DNA of 64,000 bases from Ochotona curzoniae. Taxonomy: Eukaryota; Chordata; Mammalia; Lagomorpha; Ochotonidae. The notes beneath the pieces are model-generated. The model did no database searches. It was not told where the DNA came from and saw nothing but the letters and a program-made list of their open reading frames with translations. This document shows, one piece after another, positions 24,801-37,600 of the stretch. How positions within the stretch are numbered: position 1 is the stretch's first letter; each line of letters begins with the position of its first letter. The stretch lies in the NCBI RefSeq assembly GCF_017591425.1, contig NW_024466599.1, forward strand, positions 69,792,501-69,856,500, written 5' to 3'. The translations under genes were made by a program, and so were the position numbers.

Positions 24801-27800
24801 TTGCCATCTACAGGCCAGTGCCTAAGAAGGAAGCTCTGGGCCTACTCCAGTGCAAAGCTACAGACCCACAGCCTTAGCAGACTAGGTTTATTTCCCAATC
24901 AGCATGACCTGTGTCAGGTTTGGATCAGACCAGGTCCTATGCTCATTTTGGTACAGGCAACCAATAGCAAAAATGAGCCTTAGCCGTACCCCTGCCATAC
25001 TGGATTTGGCATGCTGTGGGCTCTGGGTAATATAATGGCACAGGTGGCCACAGGGCTGCTCACTCTTTTCTTATCCCCTCAGGCTACACAATGCAGACAG
25101 AACAATTTCTGACTGGGGAAAGAAACAGTAGGTGACTGCCAAGGCACTGCACAGGAACCTGGGATTGTGTGCCTCAACAGACTGTAACACAGCTGCCAGA
25201 TACAAAATCAACACATTAAAATCAGTAGCGTTTTTATGTACTCATAAAGAACTCAGTAACACAAACATTGTGAGAGGAATCCCATTCATAAGAGCTACAA
25301 GAAAATAAGAATATGTTGGAATAAATTTAACCATGAATGCAAAAGATTTTTAAGATTTATTTATTTTTATTGGAAAGGCAGATATACAGAGAGGAGCAGA
25401 GAGAAAGATGTTCCATCCATTGGTTCACTCCCCAAGTGGCTGCAATGACTGGAGCTGAGCCAGTCTGAAACCAGAAGCCAGGAGCCTCTTCCAGGTCTCA
25501 CACGGGTGCAGAGTCCCAAGGTGTTGGGCCATACTCGACTGCTTTCCCAGGCCACAAGCAGGGAGCTGGATGGGAAGTGGGGCTGCCGGGATTAGGACCA
25601 GTGCCCATTTGGGTCCTGGCGCATGCAAGGTGAGGACTTTAGCCACTAGGCTACAGCACTGGGCCCACAAAGGGTTTTTGTAATCAAAATAACAAAACAC
25701 TAATGAAGAAATTGAAGATGACATTAAAAAGAAAACATGTAGATCTTGCATGTTTATAGATTGGAGGAATTAATACTGAAATATCCATGCTATCCAAAGC
25801 AATTTACAGATTCAACATAGTCCCTATCAAAATACTAATGACATTCCTTCTAGAACTAGAAAAATCCTAAAATTACTATGGAAGCAAAAAAGAAGACTGA
25901 ATAATCAAAGCAATGATTTCTTAAGCATTTTAATTTATTGATCTATTTGTGTTTATTTAAAAGTCGTGTAAGCTTACACACACACTCAGAGAGAGACAGA
26001 CCTCCCGATTACTTGTTCATCCCTAAGTATCAGCAACACCCACAGCACAGCCATGCCTAAACCAGAAGCTGGGCACTTAATTCCAGTTTCTCACGTGGGT
26101 GGCAGGGACCACTCCACTCCAGTCACTGCCTGATGTCTTCAAGGTTGTTCATTAGCAGGAAGCCAGCGTTGGGAGTGGGGCTCGAGTTGAACTCAGGTAC
26201 TCTGACATGGCAGTGCACATCCCACATGGTGTCCCTGCCTCCTCACCAAATATCTGTACCAGTCAAGGCAATTTTGATTTAAAAAAAAAATAAGAGGAGG
26301 CATCAAAATACCAAATTTCAAGACATACTACATGGCTATTATAACCCAAACACATATTGTTGACATAAATACAGATATATGGACCAATGGAATAGAATCT
26401 CAGAAATTAATCCATGCATCTATAGCCAATTAATTTTTCTCCAAGTTTCCAAAAACATATACTGAAGAAAGGATAGTCTCTTCAATAAATGAAGTTGAGC
26501 AAAATGGAATATTTATATGCAAGACTGAGCCATAGCTGGAATTAAGTGATAAATTCTAGGTTACAAAGAAGAGTAGAGCAACTCTTAATTCACACTGATA
26601 TATTATGCACCACAGAAGGAACTGGAAGAGAGGTGCTGGTAGGCTCCAAACAAAAAGAAAAGAAAACAAATTGAGAATTGCTCAATTTTATCAATTTACT
26701 TTGTATGTATATATTTATATGTGTGGGGGTGTGCGTGTTGAGATACTGTACTGTACTCCATAAAAATGTATAAGTATTACATATTAATTAAAATAATGTT
26801 GTGGCCCAGCACTGTGGCACAGCCAGTTGAGCCACAGCCTATAATGTCAGCATGCACATTAGAGCACAGCTTGTAGTCACACTTGTCCCATATCTAATCT
26901 AGCTCCACATCAATATGCCTGGGAAGACAGCAGGAGATAATCCAGGCACCACTCACATTGCAGAGCTGGATAGAGTTCCTGGCTGTTAACTTCCCCTCTG
27001 ACTCAACTCAGGCTGTTGTGGATATTTGGAAACCAAGCCAGTAGATGGAAGATTCCTGTTTTTCTGCCTTCCATATGAAGTAAATATTTTACAAAATTTC
27101 TAGTTGCCTCAGTGTTATCTTACAAGTATGTTCTAAGATTTAAGATTATGTGTCAAAACTAGTATTAAGAATTTTAAATTAACTGATTTGAAAGGCAGTG
27201 GGTGACATGACTATTTGACTACCACTTGTTACCTTCCAGAATGTACATAAACAGGAAGCTGGAATTGGGAGAACTAAGACTTGAATCCTTATATTCCAAT
27301 AGGAGATGTGCATGTCCCAGGTAGCATTTTTTTCATAGAATTAAAAAACAAACAAACAAAGTTCTTCAGGGCTGGCATGATAGCTTAGTGGCTAAAGTCC
27401 TCACCTTCCATTGGCCAGGATCCCACACGGGTGCCAGCTCCAATCCCAGCTGCTCCACCTCCTATCCAGCTCATTGCCTGTGGCCTGGGAAAGCAGTCAA
27501 TGATGGCCCAAAGCTTTGGGAACCCTCACCTGTGCGGGAGACCTGGAAGAAGCTCCTGCCTTTTGGCCTCAGACCAGCCCAGCCCTGCCTCTGTGGCCAC
27601 CTGCGGAGTGAATCAGCAGACAGAAGATCCCCGCCCTCTCCGCCCCACCGCCCCCCACCGCATCTCATGTCCTCTCCGTATATCTGACCCTTTGATAAAA
27701 ATAAATAAATTTTTAAAACAAAAAAAGTGTACTCAGAGAAAAGGAAAGACAGAAGGATCTTGCATCCACTGGTTCACTTCCCACTTGGCAATGACAAGGC

Positions 27801-30800
27801 AAAAGCCAGGAGCTTTATCTGAGTCTTTCTCATGGGTGGCAGGGCACAAATACCTGGGTCATCCTCTGCTGCTTTCCCAGGCTATTAGCAGGGAGCTGGA
27901 TCAGAAGTGGAGCTGCTGGGACACAAACCGGCACCCATATGAAACAGCAGAGCCACAGGTAGTGGCTTTACCTTGTTCATCACAATGCCAGCCCCCACAT
28001 CTTAAGTTGTATACAAATGAAACCATGGTATTCACTGCTTTGTGTGTGGATTCTGGACAGTATTTTGCTTACGAGGTTCCCCATTGTTGTATGAGGCAGA
28101 TTTATTGGCTTCGGTATTGCACAATATTTCATTTTGCCCCACATTTCAGTTATATATTCTAGCACCGACAGATATTTGAGCTGCCTGAGAATTTGTATTA
28201 TTATAGAAACCGAAACATAAATGCTGGTATATACCTAAGAATTCTATATTATATGCAAAAGATCACCATATTTAGAGACAACTATTCAGTTTTTCAAAGT
28301 GATATTATCAGTTCATTCCATCACCATCAGCAGGTAAAAGTCCCAGCTGGTGTTACTATCAAACACATTCCCAACACAAGTTCAGTCTCTAATCTACATC
28401 ACAAAATCTAACATGCCCAGAACTGAACCCCAATTTCTTAACAACCCCAGGAAAAATATTCATACTCTAGTAGTAGCCTTCCACACTTCAACCTTGTTTT
28501 CTCTTACTCACCCCACCTCTAATCCAGCAGACGGTCTCAAGGGTTCTAGTTACAGCCATATCCTCACACGTCCTCACTAACTCCATACTGCTTCAAGTCA
28601 CCATCACCTATCACCTAAATTACTGCAACTACAAACTCTCCTTGTTTTCCCATCTGAACCACCACGGTTATTCTTAGCAGAGTAACCCTGTCCCAATTGG
28701 CATTTTAATTACTGTGCTAAAATCTACCCTTAAACCTATTTTTTTTTGTCATATTTGCCCAGTGGTATCTAAGTGTGCTTTCTATTGGGTCTTTTTCCTT
28801 GGTTCCTGAGCTATGCATACTCTCCATCAATTGATCCTTAGTATTGATGACTGCCACTAAATGTGTGAATTCAATTAACACAGCAATGTTAAATGCCTAA
28901 ATTCATCCCATGAGTTTGCTCTAATGAAATTGTCTGTTTCTTTGGACAACTTAGTCCAGATCACTGGCCAGACTCTATAGCAACTACAATACAAATCATT
29001 AGATCCCCTAGCTAAAGTGATCATGGACAACCAACTAGAATACTTTCTGGCAAGACAAGGAGAGATATGTGCAGTGACTCCCTTCTCTGATATGATTCCT
29101 ACCCTTGTTGCTTTTCTGCCTAAATATTATACTTCCCCTGTCAAATCTGTCTCTTCAGAACTCTACAGTTCCATGCCAAGATAATAGCTATATAGGGATT
29201 CCTGTCATTATTAATGACTGGCGGTGGACTTCTAGTTCCTCAAATATCTCAAAATCAGTATCAGAAGACTTTCATTTCCTAGAGAGGGAGGGATAACACC
29301 CTGACACAGCATGAAGATGGTACAGAAGGAGACCTTCCTCCATCAATCTCCCATAATACAAATAAATACAAAATAAACATTCATAAATTCATATTTATAT
29401 TATGTGAGCCACCAATCTGTTTTGTTCATTTTAACAAATGGTCAATGAGGTGGTATAGCACACTAATCCTGACTGTGGCACCAGCAGCAGATCTTGGACT
29501 CCTGTGTCCATGTGAGAGACCAGGAAGAAACTCTTGGCTCCCTAGCTATGGGCTGCCCAAGCTCTAGGTATTGCAGGCATTTGGGGAATGAACCAAATGA
29601 TTCATATTCTCTCTCTCTCTCTCCACAATTATTTTAAGTAATATAGATAAATCTTTTTTAAAATAATTAAGAAATAAAAACCTTTGAGAGGATCAGGACA
29701 TGTGGCAGGTGGGCAATTGGCAGAGCTGAGGTTTAATGGCACTGCTATGATATAGCTGTGACAGTAAAGTCTGTAGTATGACAACTTTAGCCAACTTGCC
29801 ATTGGACAGCTCCAGCTGACACACATCAGATAGTTCTGGCAAGCCCATGCAACAGCCACAATCAGCCTTCCATAACAATCTTCCATGAATTAATGTGCAG
29901 CCCCTTTCTGTGTACCAGAAACTGCAAGCTCCAACAATATTGCAAAGAATCAGCGCCAGCTGAAAATACTCAATGTTGCTGTAGGCTGTATCCCCAAGAC
30001 AACATTTAGCTCATTAGAAAGACATTATTGAAAAATTACCATACTTCCATTCCCATCATATCCTTAATGTCATGAAAATTCTGAGATTTCCCAAAATAAG
30101 AGCACAAAATATGGGAAGTATATAAGCCTACCCCAATCTACCCTCTTTGAATACTCAATTAAGGCTTACCCAAGGTACTATCTCCTATACCTCCTGACAG
30201 CATAAAAAGCTGGTACTAACCTTATTGAAGAGGTTTTTTGTTTGACCTCTCTCCCCTTCACTTTCATTAACTTGCCTGTACGTTCCTTGAGTATGCATTT
30301 TTTTCTTTTGTCTAACTAAATTTTTGCTTTCTTCTCACTTTTATCTATAATCTTCTCCATGGATTGTTTCTTGTGATGGAGAAAAGAACCTGGACCAAGT
30401 TGACCCACAGATCACTCCCAGAACAGCATAGATTCATTTCAAAACTCGCCATAAAGACATTAAAATCAAGATACTGCTGCTGGTTAAGGATAGACATATA
30501 ATAGGACAGAAGAGAATGCAGAAGTGGGCTTCCAAAAGCTCATGCAAAAACAGAATTAAAAGTACACCTTTTGGGTCTGGCGGCGTGGCCTAGCCTTGAA
30601 CATGCCGGGATCCCACATGGGCGCTGGTTCTAATCCCGGCAGCTCCACTTCCCATCCAGCTCCCTGCTTGTGGCCTGAGAACAAAGTGTGGAGGACGGCC
30701 CAAAGCTTTGGGTCCTGCACCCGTGTGGGATACCCGGAAGAAGTTCCTGGATCCTGGCTTCGGATCGGCATAGCATCGGCTGTTGCACTCACTTAGTGAG

Positions 30801-33800
30801 TGAATCATCGGACGAAAGATCTTCCTCTCTGTCTCTCCTCCTCTCTGTATATCTGACTTTCCAATAAATAAATAAATCTTAAAAAAAAAAAGTACACCAT
30901 TTGCCATGAGCTTTTTGAAGACCTCCTGTATATAATAATTTTATTTTTGTCAAAGAGCATTAGATAATTTACTTTTGGAAGGATGGTTTTTTTAAATAAA
31001 TGGTACTGGACATGTTCATATGCACATGGAAAAAAATGAACTTTGACCCTTATATATCCAAAAATACTAATTCAAAATATACAATGAATATAATATAAAA
31101 TCTGATAACATCCCTGAAATAGTCTATATACACATCTTTATATTCAAAGTTTTTTAGATACAGCATACAAGTGCAGAGTATAAAACTGATAGATTTGACT
31201 TACCAAATTTAAAACTTCTCTTAGAAAGACTTCATTCAGAAAAAGGTGGGCCTGGCACAATAACCTAATGGCTAAAGTCATCCTTTGCAAGCACCAGGAT
31301 CCCATATGGATGCCAGTTCTATATATGTCCTTTCTGTATATCTGCCTTTCCAATAAAAATAAATAAATCTTTAAAAAAAGAATAATAAGGCAACCCAATA
31401 ACTAGAAGAAAAAATATAAAATATATCCACCTGACAAAGAAATAGTCACTACATTAAAAAAAATCCTACAAGTTAGAAACAAGATGACAAACATCTTAAT
31501 AAAAATATGGGCAACAGATAAAGTCACCAAAACAGATTAGTGGTCAATAAGCATCTGAAAATCTATTCAACATCATTAGTTACAAAGGACATGCAAATTA
31601 AAACAACAATACCATGAGTCTACATACCCATTAACAATGCCAAGCATTGGAGAAACTACGGAGCAACTAGAACAAACATCACCAGTAAGAGTGAAAAGTG
31701 GTAGAACAACTTCAGAAAACAATCTGCCAGTTTCTAACAACGTATACTTAACCCAACAGTTCAACCAGTCCACTCCTATTTGTTCAAGAAAAATGAAAAT
31801 GTATGTGTGCACTGACACATCAACACAGTGCTCATGGAAACTTTATTCCTAATACTCAAAAAACTAGAAACAATTTCTTATGGACTAAATTGTGCCCTCC
31901 TCTCCCACCATTCCCAAATCAGTATGTTGAAGCCCTAGACCCAAAGTTGCTATATTTGAAGACATTTGAAGAGGTAATTAAGGTTAAAAGGAGTTACAAG
32001 CGGCCTAGCCTGATTTGTTTATTTATTTAAAAGATAGGAGACATGGAGCAACCACACTCATAGAGTAAGGGCCATGTGAGAACATAGGAGAAGGCAGAGA
32101 TCTGTGGATCAAGACACAGGACCTTGGCAGAAATCAAACATACCGGCACTGGCATTGGCTCCAGATCCAAAAGAAAATTTATTTATATTATGTAAGCCAT
32201 CAGTTTATGTTTTATTGTGGCTGCTCAAAATAGTATGCCACCTAAATATCCATCAATAGTGAATAAACAAAATGTGTTTAGATACATGATGGTATATTAT
32301 TCAACAATAAAAAAGAATAATTAACTGCAATAATACAAATGAACTTCAAAAACACTGTTCCAAGACACAAATAAGTACATCCTGGGTGATTTCATTACGT
32401 AAAATTCTAGAAAAGGCAAATTATTCACTGGCTAGGGATTTGAATAGGTGCTGCCAAAGACCTTGAGACAATGGAAATGTTTCGTATTTTCATAGCAGCT
32501 GTGAGCATACAAGTGAACTAATCTACCAAAAACTCACTGCAATGTGCACTTAAAATGGGTATATTTATTTCATGTAAATTATATTTCTATACGATTGATT
32601 TAAAAATTAAATTTATCAGAATTTTATTTAAAAATAAACACCTACTTAATGCCACATTAATTTATAAACATACACTCTGAAGCAAAAACCTAAGTTATTC
32701 AGGTGAGTTATTATACAAGATAAAAGAGATACTTTCATCAGAAATACAGAAGCAGGCATATGGTCTAGTGGTTAGAATGCCTGTGTCAAACATCGGAGTG
32801 TCTAGGTTCAAATCCACCTTTACTTTCTGATTCCAGATCCCTGCTAATGCAAACCCTGGGAGGCTGCACTGCAGTGGTGTCTCACTGCTACCTGTGTGTC
32901 AACCCTGATTGATGTCCTGGCTCTCTGCTTCAGCCTGCTGTAGCCCTCGCCATCTGGGACATTCAGGAAAGGAACTAGCAGATGACAGATCTTGTCGTTT
33001 TTTTTGTCTCCACTTTTCAAATTAAAAAAAGAACAAATAGATAAAAATAGTGAACAGGGGCCCTGCGTGGTGGCCTAGTGGCTAAAGCCCTCGCCTTGAA
33101 CATGCTGGGATTGATTTCATATGGGCAGCAGTTCTACTTCCGGTGGCTCAAATTTCCACCCAGCTAACTGCTTGTGGTCTGGGAAAGTAGAGGATGACCC
33201 AAAGCCTTGGGACCGTGCAACCGTGTGAGAGACCCAGAAGAAGCTCTTGGCTCCTTCAGATCAGCTCAGCTCTGGCCGTTGTAGCCACTTAGACAGTGAA
33301 GCATTGGATGGAAGATCTTCCTCTCTGTCTCTCCACCTCTCTGTACATCTGACTTTGAAATAAAAAATAAATACATCTTTTTAAATATATATTGAACTGT
33401 CATGAAACTACTAGTAGTCTTACAATTAAGCAAAAACTGATAAAATTCAGAAGAGATAAATTCACAATTTCAAAGGAACAGTTTAACAAACTTTTTCAAT
33501 AACTGAAAGCTCAAGATCACACATTTAATGACAATTTGTAAGAAATCGCTGATGTTATTAATAGGCCTAATGTAAAATATAAAATTATACATAAAATATA
33601 TAAATTATACACAATGTTTACAAAAAATATATGTACCCAATGTGAGCATATATGCTTTTTAAAAATTGTTTTATTTCAAAAACTTTTGTTCAGTATGTAA
33701 TTCTTAGACAATTTTCTAAGAACAGTACAATATTTCAACACACACAACATACACCAATCAGATCAACTATCCTTTCCATTTCCTTATCTTTTTGTATGAG

Positions 33801-34635
33801 TTTGGAGCCTACTGGATCCTGTCTTCCAGCTCCTTACATAACACATATTATTGTGAACTAGCATAACCTCACTGAGCTATAGGACACTAGAACTTAAAAT
33901 TTCTTTCTGTTTTGGTGCCTGTTATCCAATTTTCCTCCACCCTTCAAATTCTCTAGTAATCACTCCTTTGTTCATATTTACGAAACTTTCCAATTTCTGC
34001 AAATAAGAAAGAATACATGAGAATTGTCTTCCTGTGCCTGGCTTATTTTGTTTAACATAATGACTTCTAGTTCCACTCATTTTGCTACAAATCACAGTTT
34101 TGTTCTTTCTTATGACTGAATATTAAATCTAACATTGTGTGTACACACCACATTTTAAGCACCACATTTCAAGATCATATTAAAAATTATCAAATAATTA
34201 CTGTGTATGATGACCCTAATCAAATCTTCAGATACCAAATAATTAATACCATAAGTAATTTTATTTGGTAACATATTAGAAATAAAACAAAATATTAGAT
34301 AAAGCAATATCAAAACAAAAAAACTAAATATAATAATAATTTCAAGTTCCTCCTAGAGTAAAAAGGTAAAATCAGTGATTAAAAAAAAAAACATCTTTAC
34401 AGGGACTGATATTGTAGGTTAGTGGGTAAATTTGCCATCTATAATGCCAGCATGCCAGCATGCCTTATGAGTACTGGTTTGAGTCCTGGCTGCTCTATTT
34501 CCAATGCAGCAACCCGCTAATGTGCTGAGAAACAAGTGAAAGATTCCCAAATGCTTTTTCTGAAGCTCTGGCTCCTGGCTTCAGCCTGGCCTAGCTCTGG
34601 CCACTTGGAAAATGAACCAATAAAAGGATGATTCA

Positions 34636-34667
<32 letters not shown>

Positions 34668-37600
34668 AATTCTCCTCCACATGCTTGCACATACTCTAAA
34701 TGGCCTCAACTGCCAAGACTGGGCCAGACTGTAGACAGGAGCCTGGAGCTTCCTCTGAGTCTCCCGTGTGAGTTCAGAGGCCCTAGCATTTGAGTCATCT
34801 TCTACTGCTTTCCCAGGTGCATCAACAGGAAGCTGGACTGGAACAGCAGGGACTTGAACCAGCACCAAAATAGGATGTCAGTGCCACAAGGTCAAACCTC
34901 CACCACAGCTGCTATACTTCTGTCCTAGCCATCTGTTAATGGAAAATCAGTTGAAGATTTGGGTCCCTGACACACATGTGGAAGGCTAGAATGCAGTTCC
35001 CCAGCTTCGACTAAGACCAGTGCTGGCCACTGAAGAAATTTGGGAAGTAAACCAATGAATGGAAGATTTCTCTGTCGCTGTCACTGCCTTTCAAAGAAAT
35101 CAATACATATTTAAAAAACAACAAAACATGGGGTTGGTGCCATGTCATAGTAAGATAAAGCTTCTGCCTAGTACACAAGCATCCCATTTGGCACTGGTTT
35201 AAGTCCCAGCTACATCACTTCAATCCAGCTCCCTGCTTATCGCCCGGGTAGCAGTGGAAGATGGTCCAAGTCCTTTGGTCCCTGTACCCATGTGGGAGAC
35301 CCAGAAGAAGCTCCTGGCTCCTGGCTTCAGGTCAGCTCAGCTATGGTCACTGTGGCCTTCTGAGAAGGGGAGCAGCAGATAAAGATTACTCCCCCTCTCT
35401 CTGCCTCTCCTTATCTCTGCAACTCCACCTTTCAATTTATATACTTACTTATGTTTAATTTTTTGGAAAACCAACAAAACTCTTCTAAATATAATGAAGG
35501 ATGTGTTATATGCACATTTTCCCAGACTTACTTGCTCAACCTCTCTGTTGAGGGAATCTACTTTTTCTTTTAATCTATTACCCTCTGCTTCAGCAGTGAT
35601 AAGTTCCAATTTGAGGGTATTGTTATCTGCCTCTAATTGACGGGCCTTATTTTCCCAGTTTTCAGCGTCTTCATTGGCTTTTCGAAGTTGGTCCATCATT
35701 TGCCGATTTTCAGATTCCTAAAAAGCAAACCTTAGATGTTACTTTAAAACTTGAAATGTACGACATATCACACAAATCAGACATTATGTTTAAAGTAGTT
35801 GGGAATTCACTTGCCATGTGCAGCATTTATGACATAAACTTGTGGAAACCTCTCCACACGCTTAGTTCAGAAAACCAGCTGTCCTGTAACGAACAAAAGC
35901 GAGTGAACCCAGGATCTCACCTGGTTCCTGAGTCGTACTCTCCCTCACAGATACTGTTTGTAAGGGTTCTCTTTAGGACCTGAATGAGTATGTGCTTACA
36001 TTTCCTTTGATCAAACTGAATTTTTTATTGCTTTATTTATCCATATGTCTGTTTACTAATTATGTCTGGCTTCTATAACTCTAACCTCTTTTTATTTTTG
36101 TATTCTCTAGTTCCTGACCACTTCACTGGGTTGCACTAGCTCCAGACCCCACTGCTTGTGTATCTTTTAGACACCTTACTTATTTTTTGCTTATTTTTGA
36201 AAGAGAGAGAGAATGTGAATATGAGAATGAGTATGTCATCCACTGGTTCAATCTCCAAATGCCTACAATGGCTGGGGTTGAGCTTAAGCTAAAACAGTGA
36301 GCCAGTAAATCAGTTTGAGTCTCCCATGTGGGTGAAAAGGATCAAACTGCATGAGCAATCACTTGTTACCTCCTACTGTTCACATCAGTAGGAGAAAGGA
36401 GTCAGAAAGAGCTAGAAACACCAATGTGGGACATGAGTATGGCAACTTATCTAACATCTATGCTAAATACCTGTTCCATTCTTACATACCTATTTTTTTT
36501 TAAGATTTATTTGTATTGCAAAGTCAGATATACAAAGAGGAGGAGAGAGAGGAAGATCTTCCCATATCTGAATGCCTGCACTGAGTCCCCAGCTATTCTC
36601 TGCTTCTAATTCAGCTTCTTACTAATGTGCCTGGAAGGCAGCAGATGGGGGTCCGTGTATCTGAGTTTCTGTCACCTTCTTCGGATACCTGGATGGAATT
36701 CCTGGCGCCTGCTTTCAGCCTGGCCTAACCCGATTTGGACATTTGGGAAGTAAACAAGTGGATGCAAGATCAGGATCTTTCTCTCCCCTTACCAAATAAA
36801 TATATGAATCTGTTATAGTTTCAGAATTATGATTAATAAGAGACTGGCTGAAATTCAGCAAATATTGCCACCTTGTGGCCTCTAATGTGAAAATTTTACT
36901 AAGTCTGTCAATAAAATAATATACTAAACAACTTTACTGGCTTATAAGATTCAGATACTACAGACGTGCTAGCAGGAGAAATATGATGTATGGGTTTCCA
37001 TGATTTTACTAAAACTAATTGTTGTTTGCAGGATGTGTACTTGGGATTCTGTGGTACAATATGCATAAGCTGAATTTTAAAATCCATCTTTCTCCTTTTT
37101 AACTTTCTGTTATACTTATTGTCTATATAATTCACTTTGAACTGCCTTATAGTTTTATGTAGTAAGGTATGGAAATATTGTCTCCCATCAGTTAAGCTAG
37201 GAACCACTGTTTATATTTAGTTCTGTGACCAGGTAGCATGTGGCTCAAAGTTTAAAAAGAGAGGGAAGGAAGGAGGAAGAAAGAGAGAGGACAATAAGAG
37301 AAAATATCTCCCTGTCCTTCAACTACCCAGTGCCTCTCTTGCTTGGAAACCAGAGACCATATTATTCTTCTCAGTTCTCCTCTCAAGGCCAGAGCAATGT
37401 AACATTTGAGTCTGGCAACATCATAGGAAACATGAAGCAATTCTTTAGTGTTCTTCATGTTTTTTTTTAAATGTTTTTCAGAATCTACTATATGGGGCCA
37501 ACCCATCCTGCATCTTCGCCCCCTCTGGCTGCCCACAGCTTCATTGCAACACTCTAGCCATCTCAACTGGAGTCCTTTGCATTTTTTACCTCAATTAGGG

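Larger units (their letters stand above)
25190..26530 (+). repeat. L1 ORF2 3' part, sense
   Basis: Clear ORF2 text: AAAATCAACACATTAAAATC, AGTAGCGTTTTTATG, GGAATAAATTTAACCATGAA, ATCCAAAGCAATTTACAGAT, CAACATAGTCCCTATC, GACCAATGGAATAGAATCTC, GGATAGTCTCTTCAATAAAT. Frames are broken. Two minus-strand SINEs interrupt it. Confidence 0.8.
30903..32650 (+). repeat. Old L1 ORF2 end and 3' UTR, sense, with two insertions
   Basis: AAATATGGGCAACAGATAAA, GGACATGCAAATTAAAACAA, GCATTGGAGAAACTACGG, CAACAGTTCAACCAGTCCAC, then after the LTR CACCTAAATATCCATCAATA and GATGGTATATTATTCAACAA: L1M order preserved. A SINE (31248-31378) and an LTR (31868-32243) interrupt it. Confidence 0.75.

Noticed and set aside
27431..28162. 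A 243-residue plus-strand open frame, the longest in the window
   Set aside because: It is built from a plus SINE, a minus SINE and antisense L1 text; SINE-derived phrases such as CGLGKQS recur in dozens of frames here.
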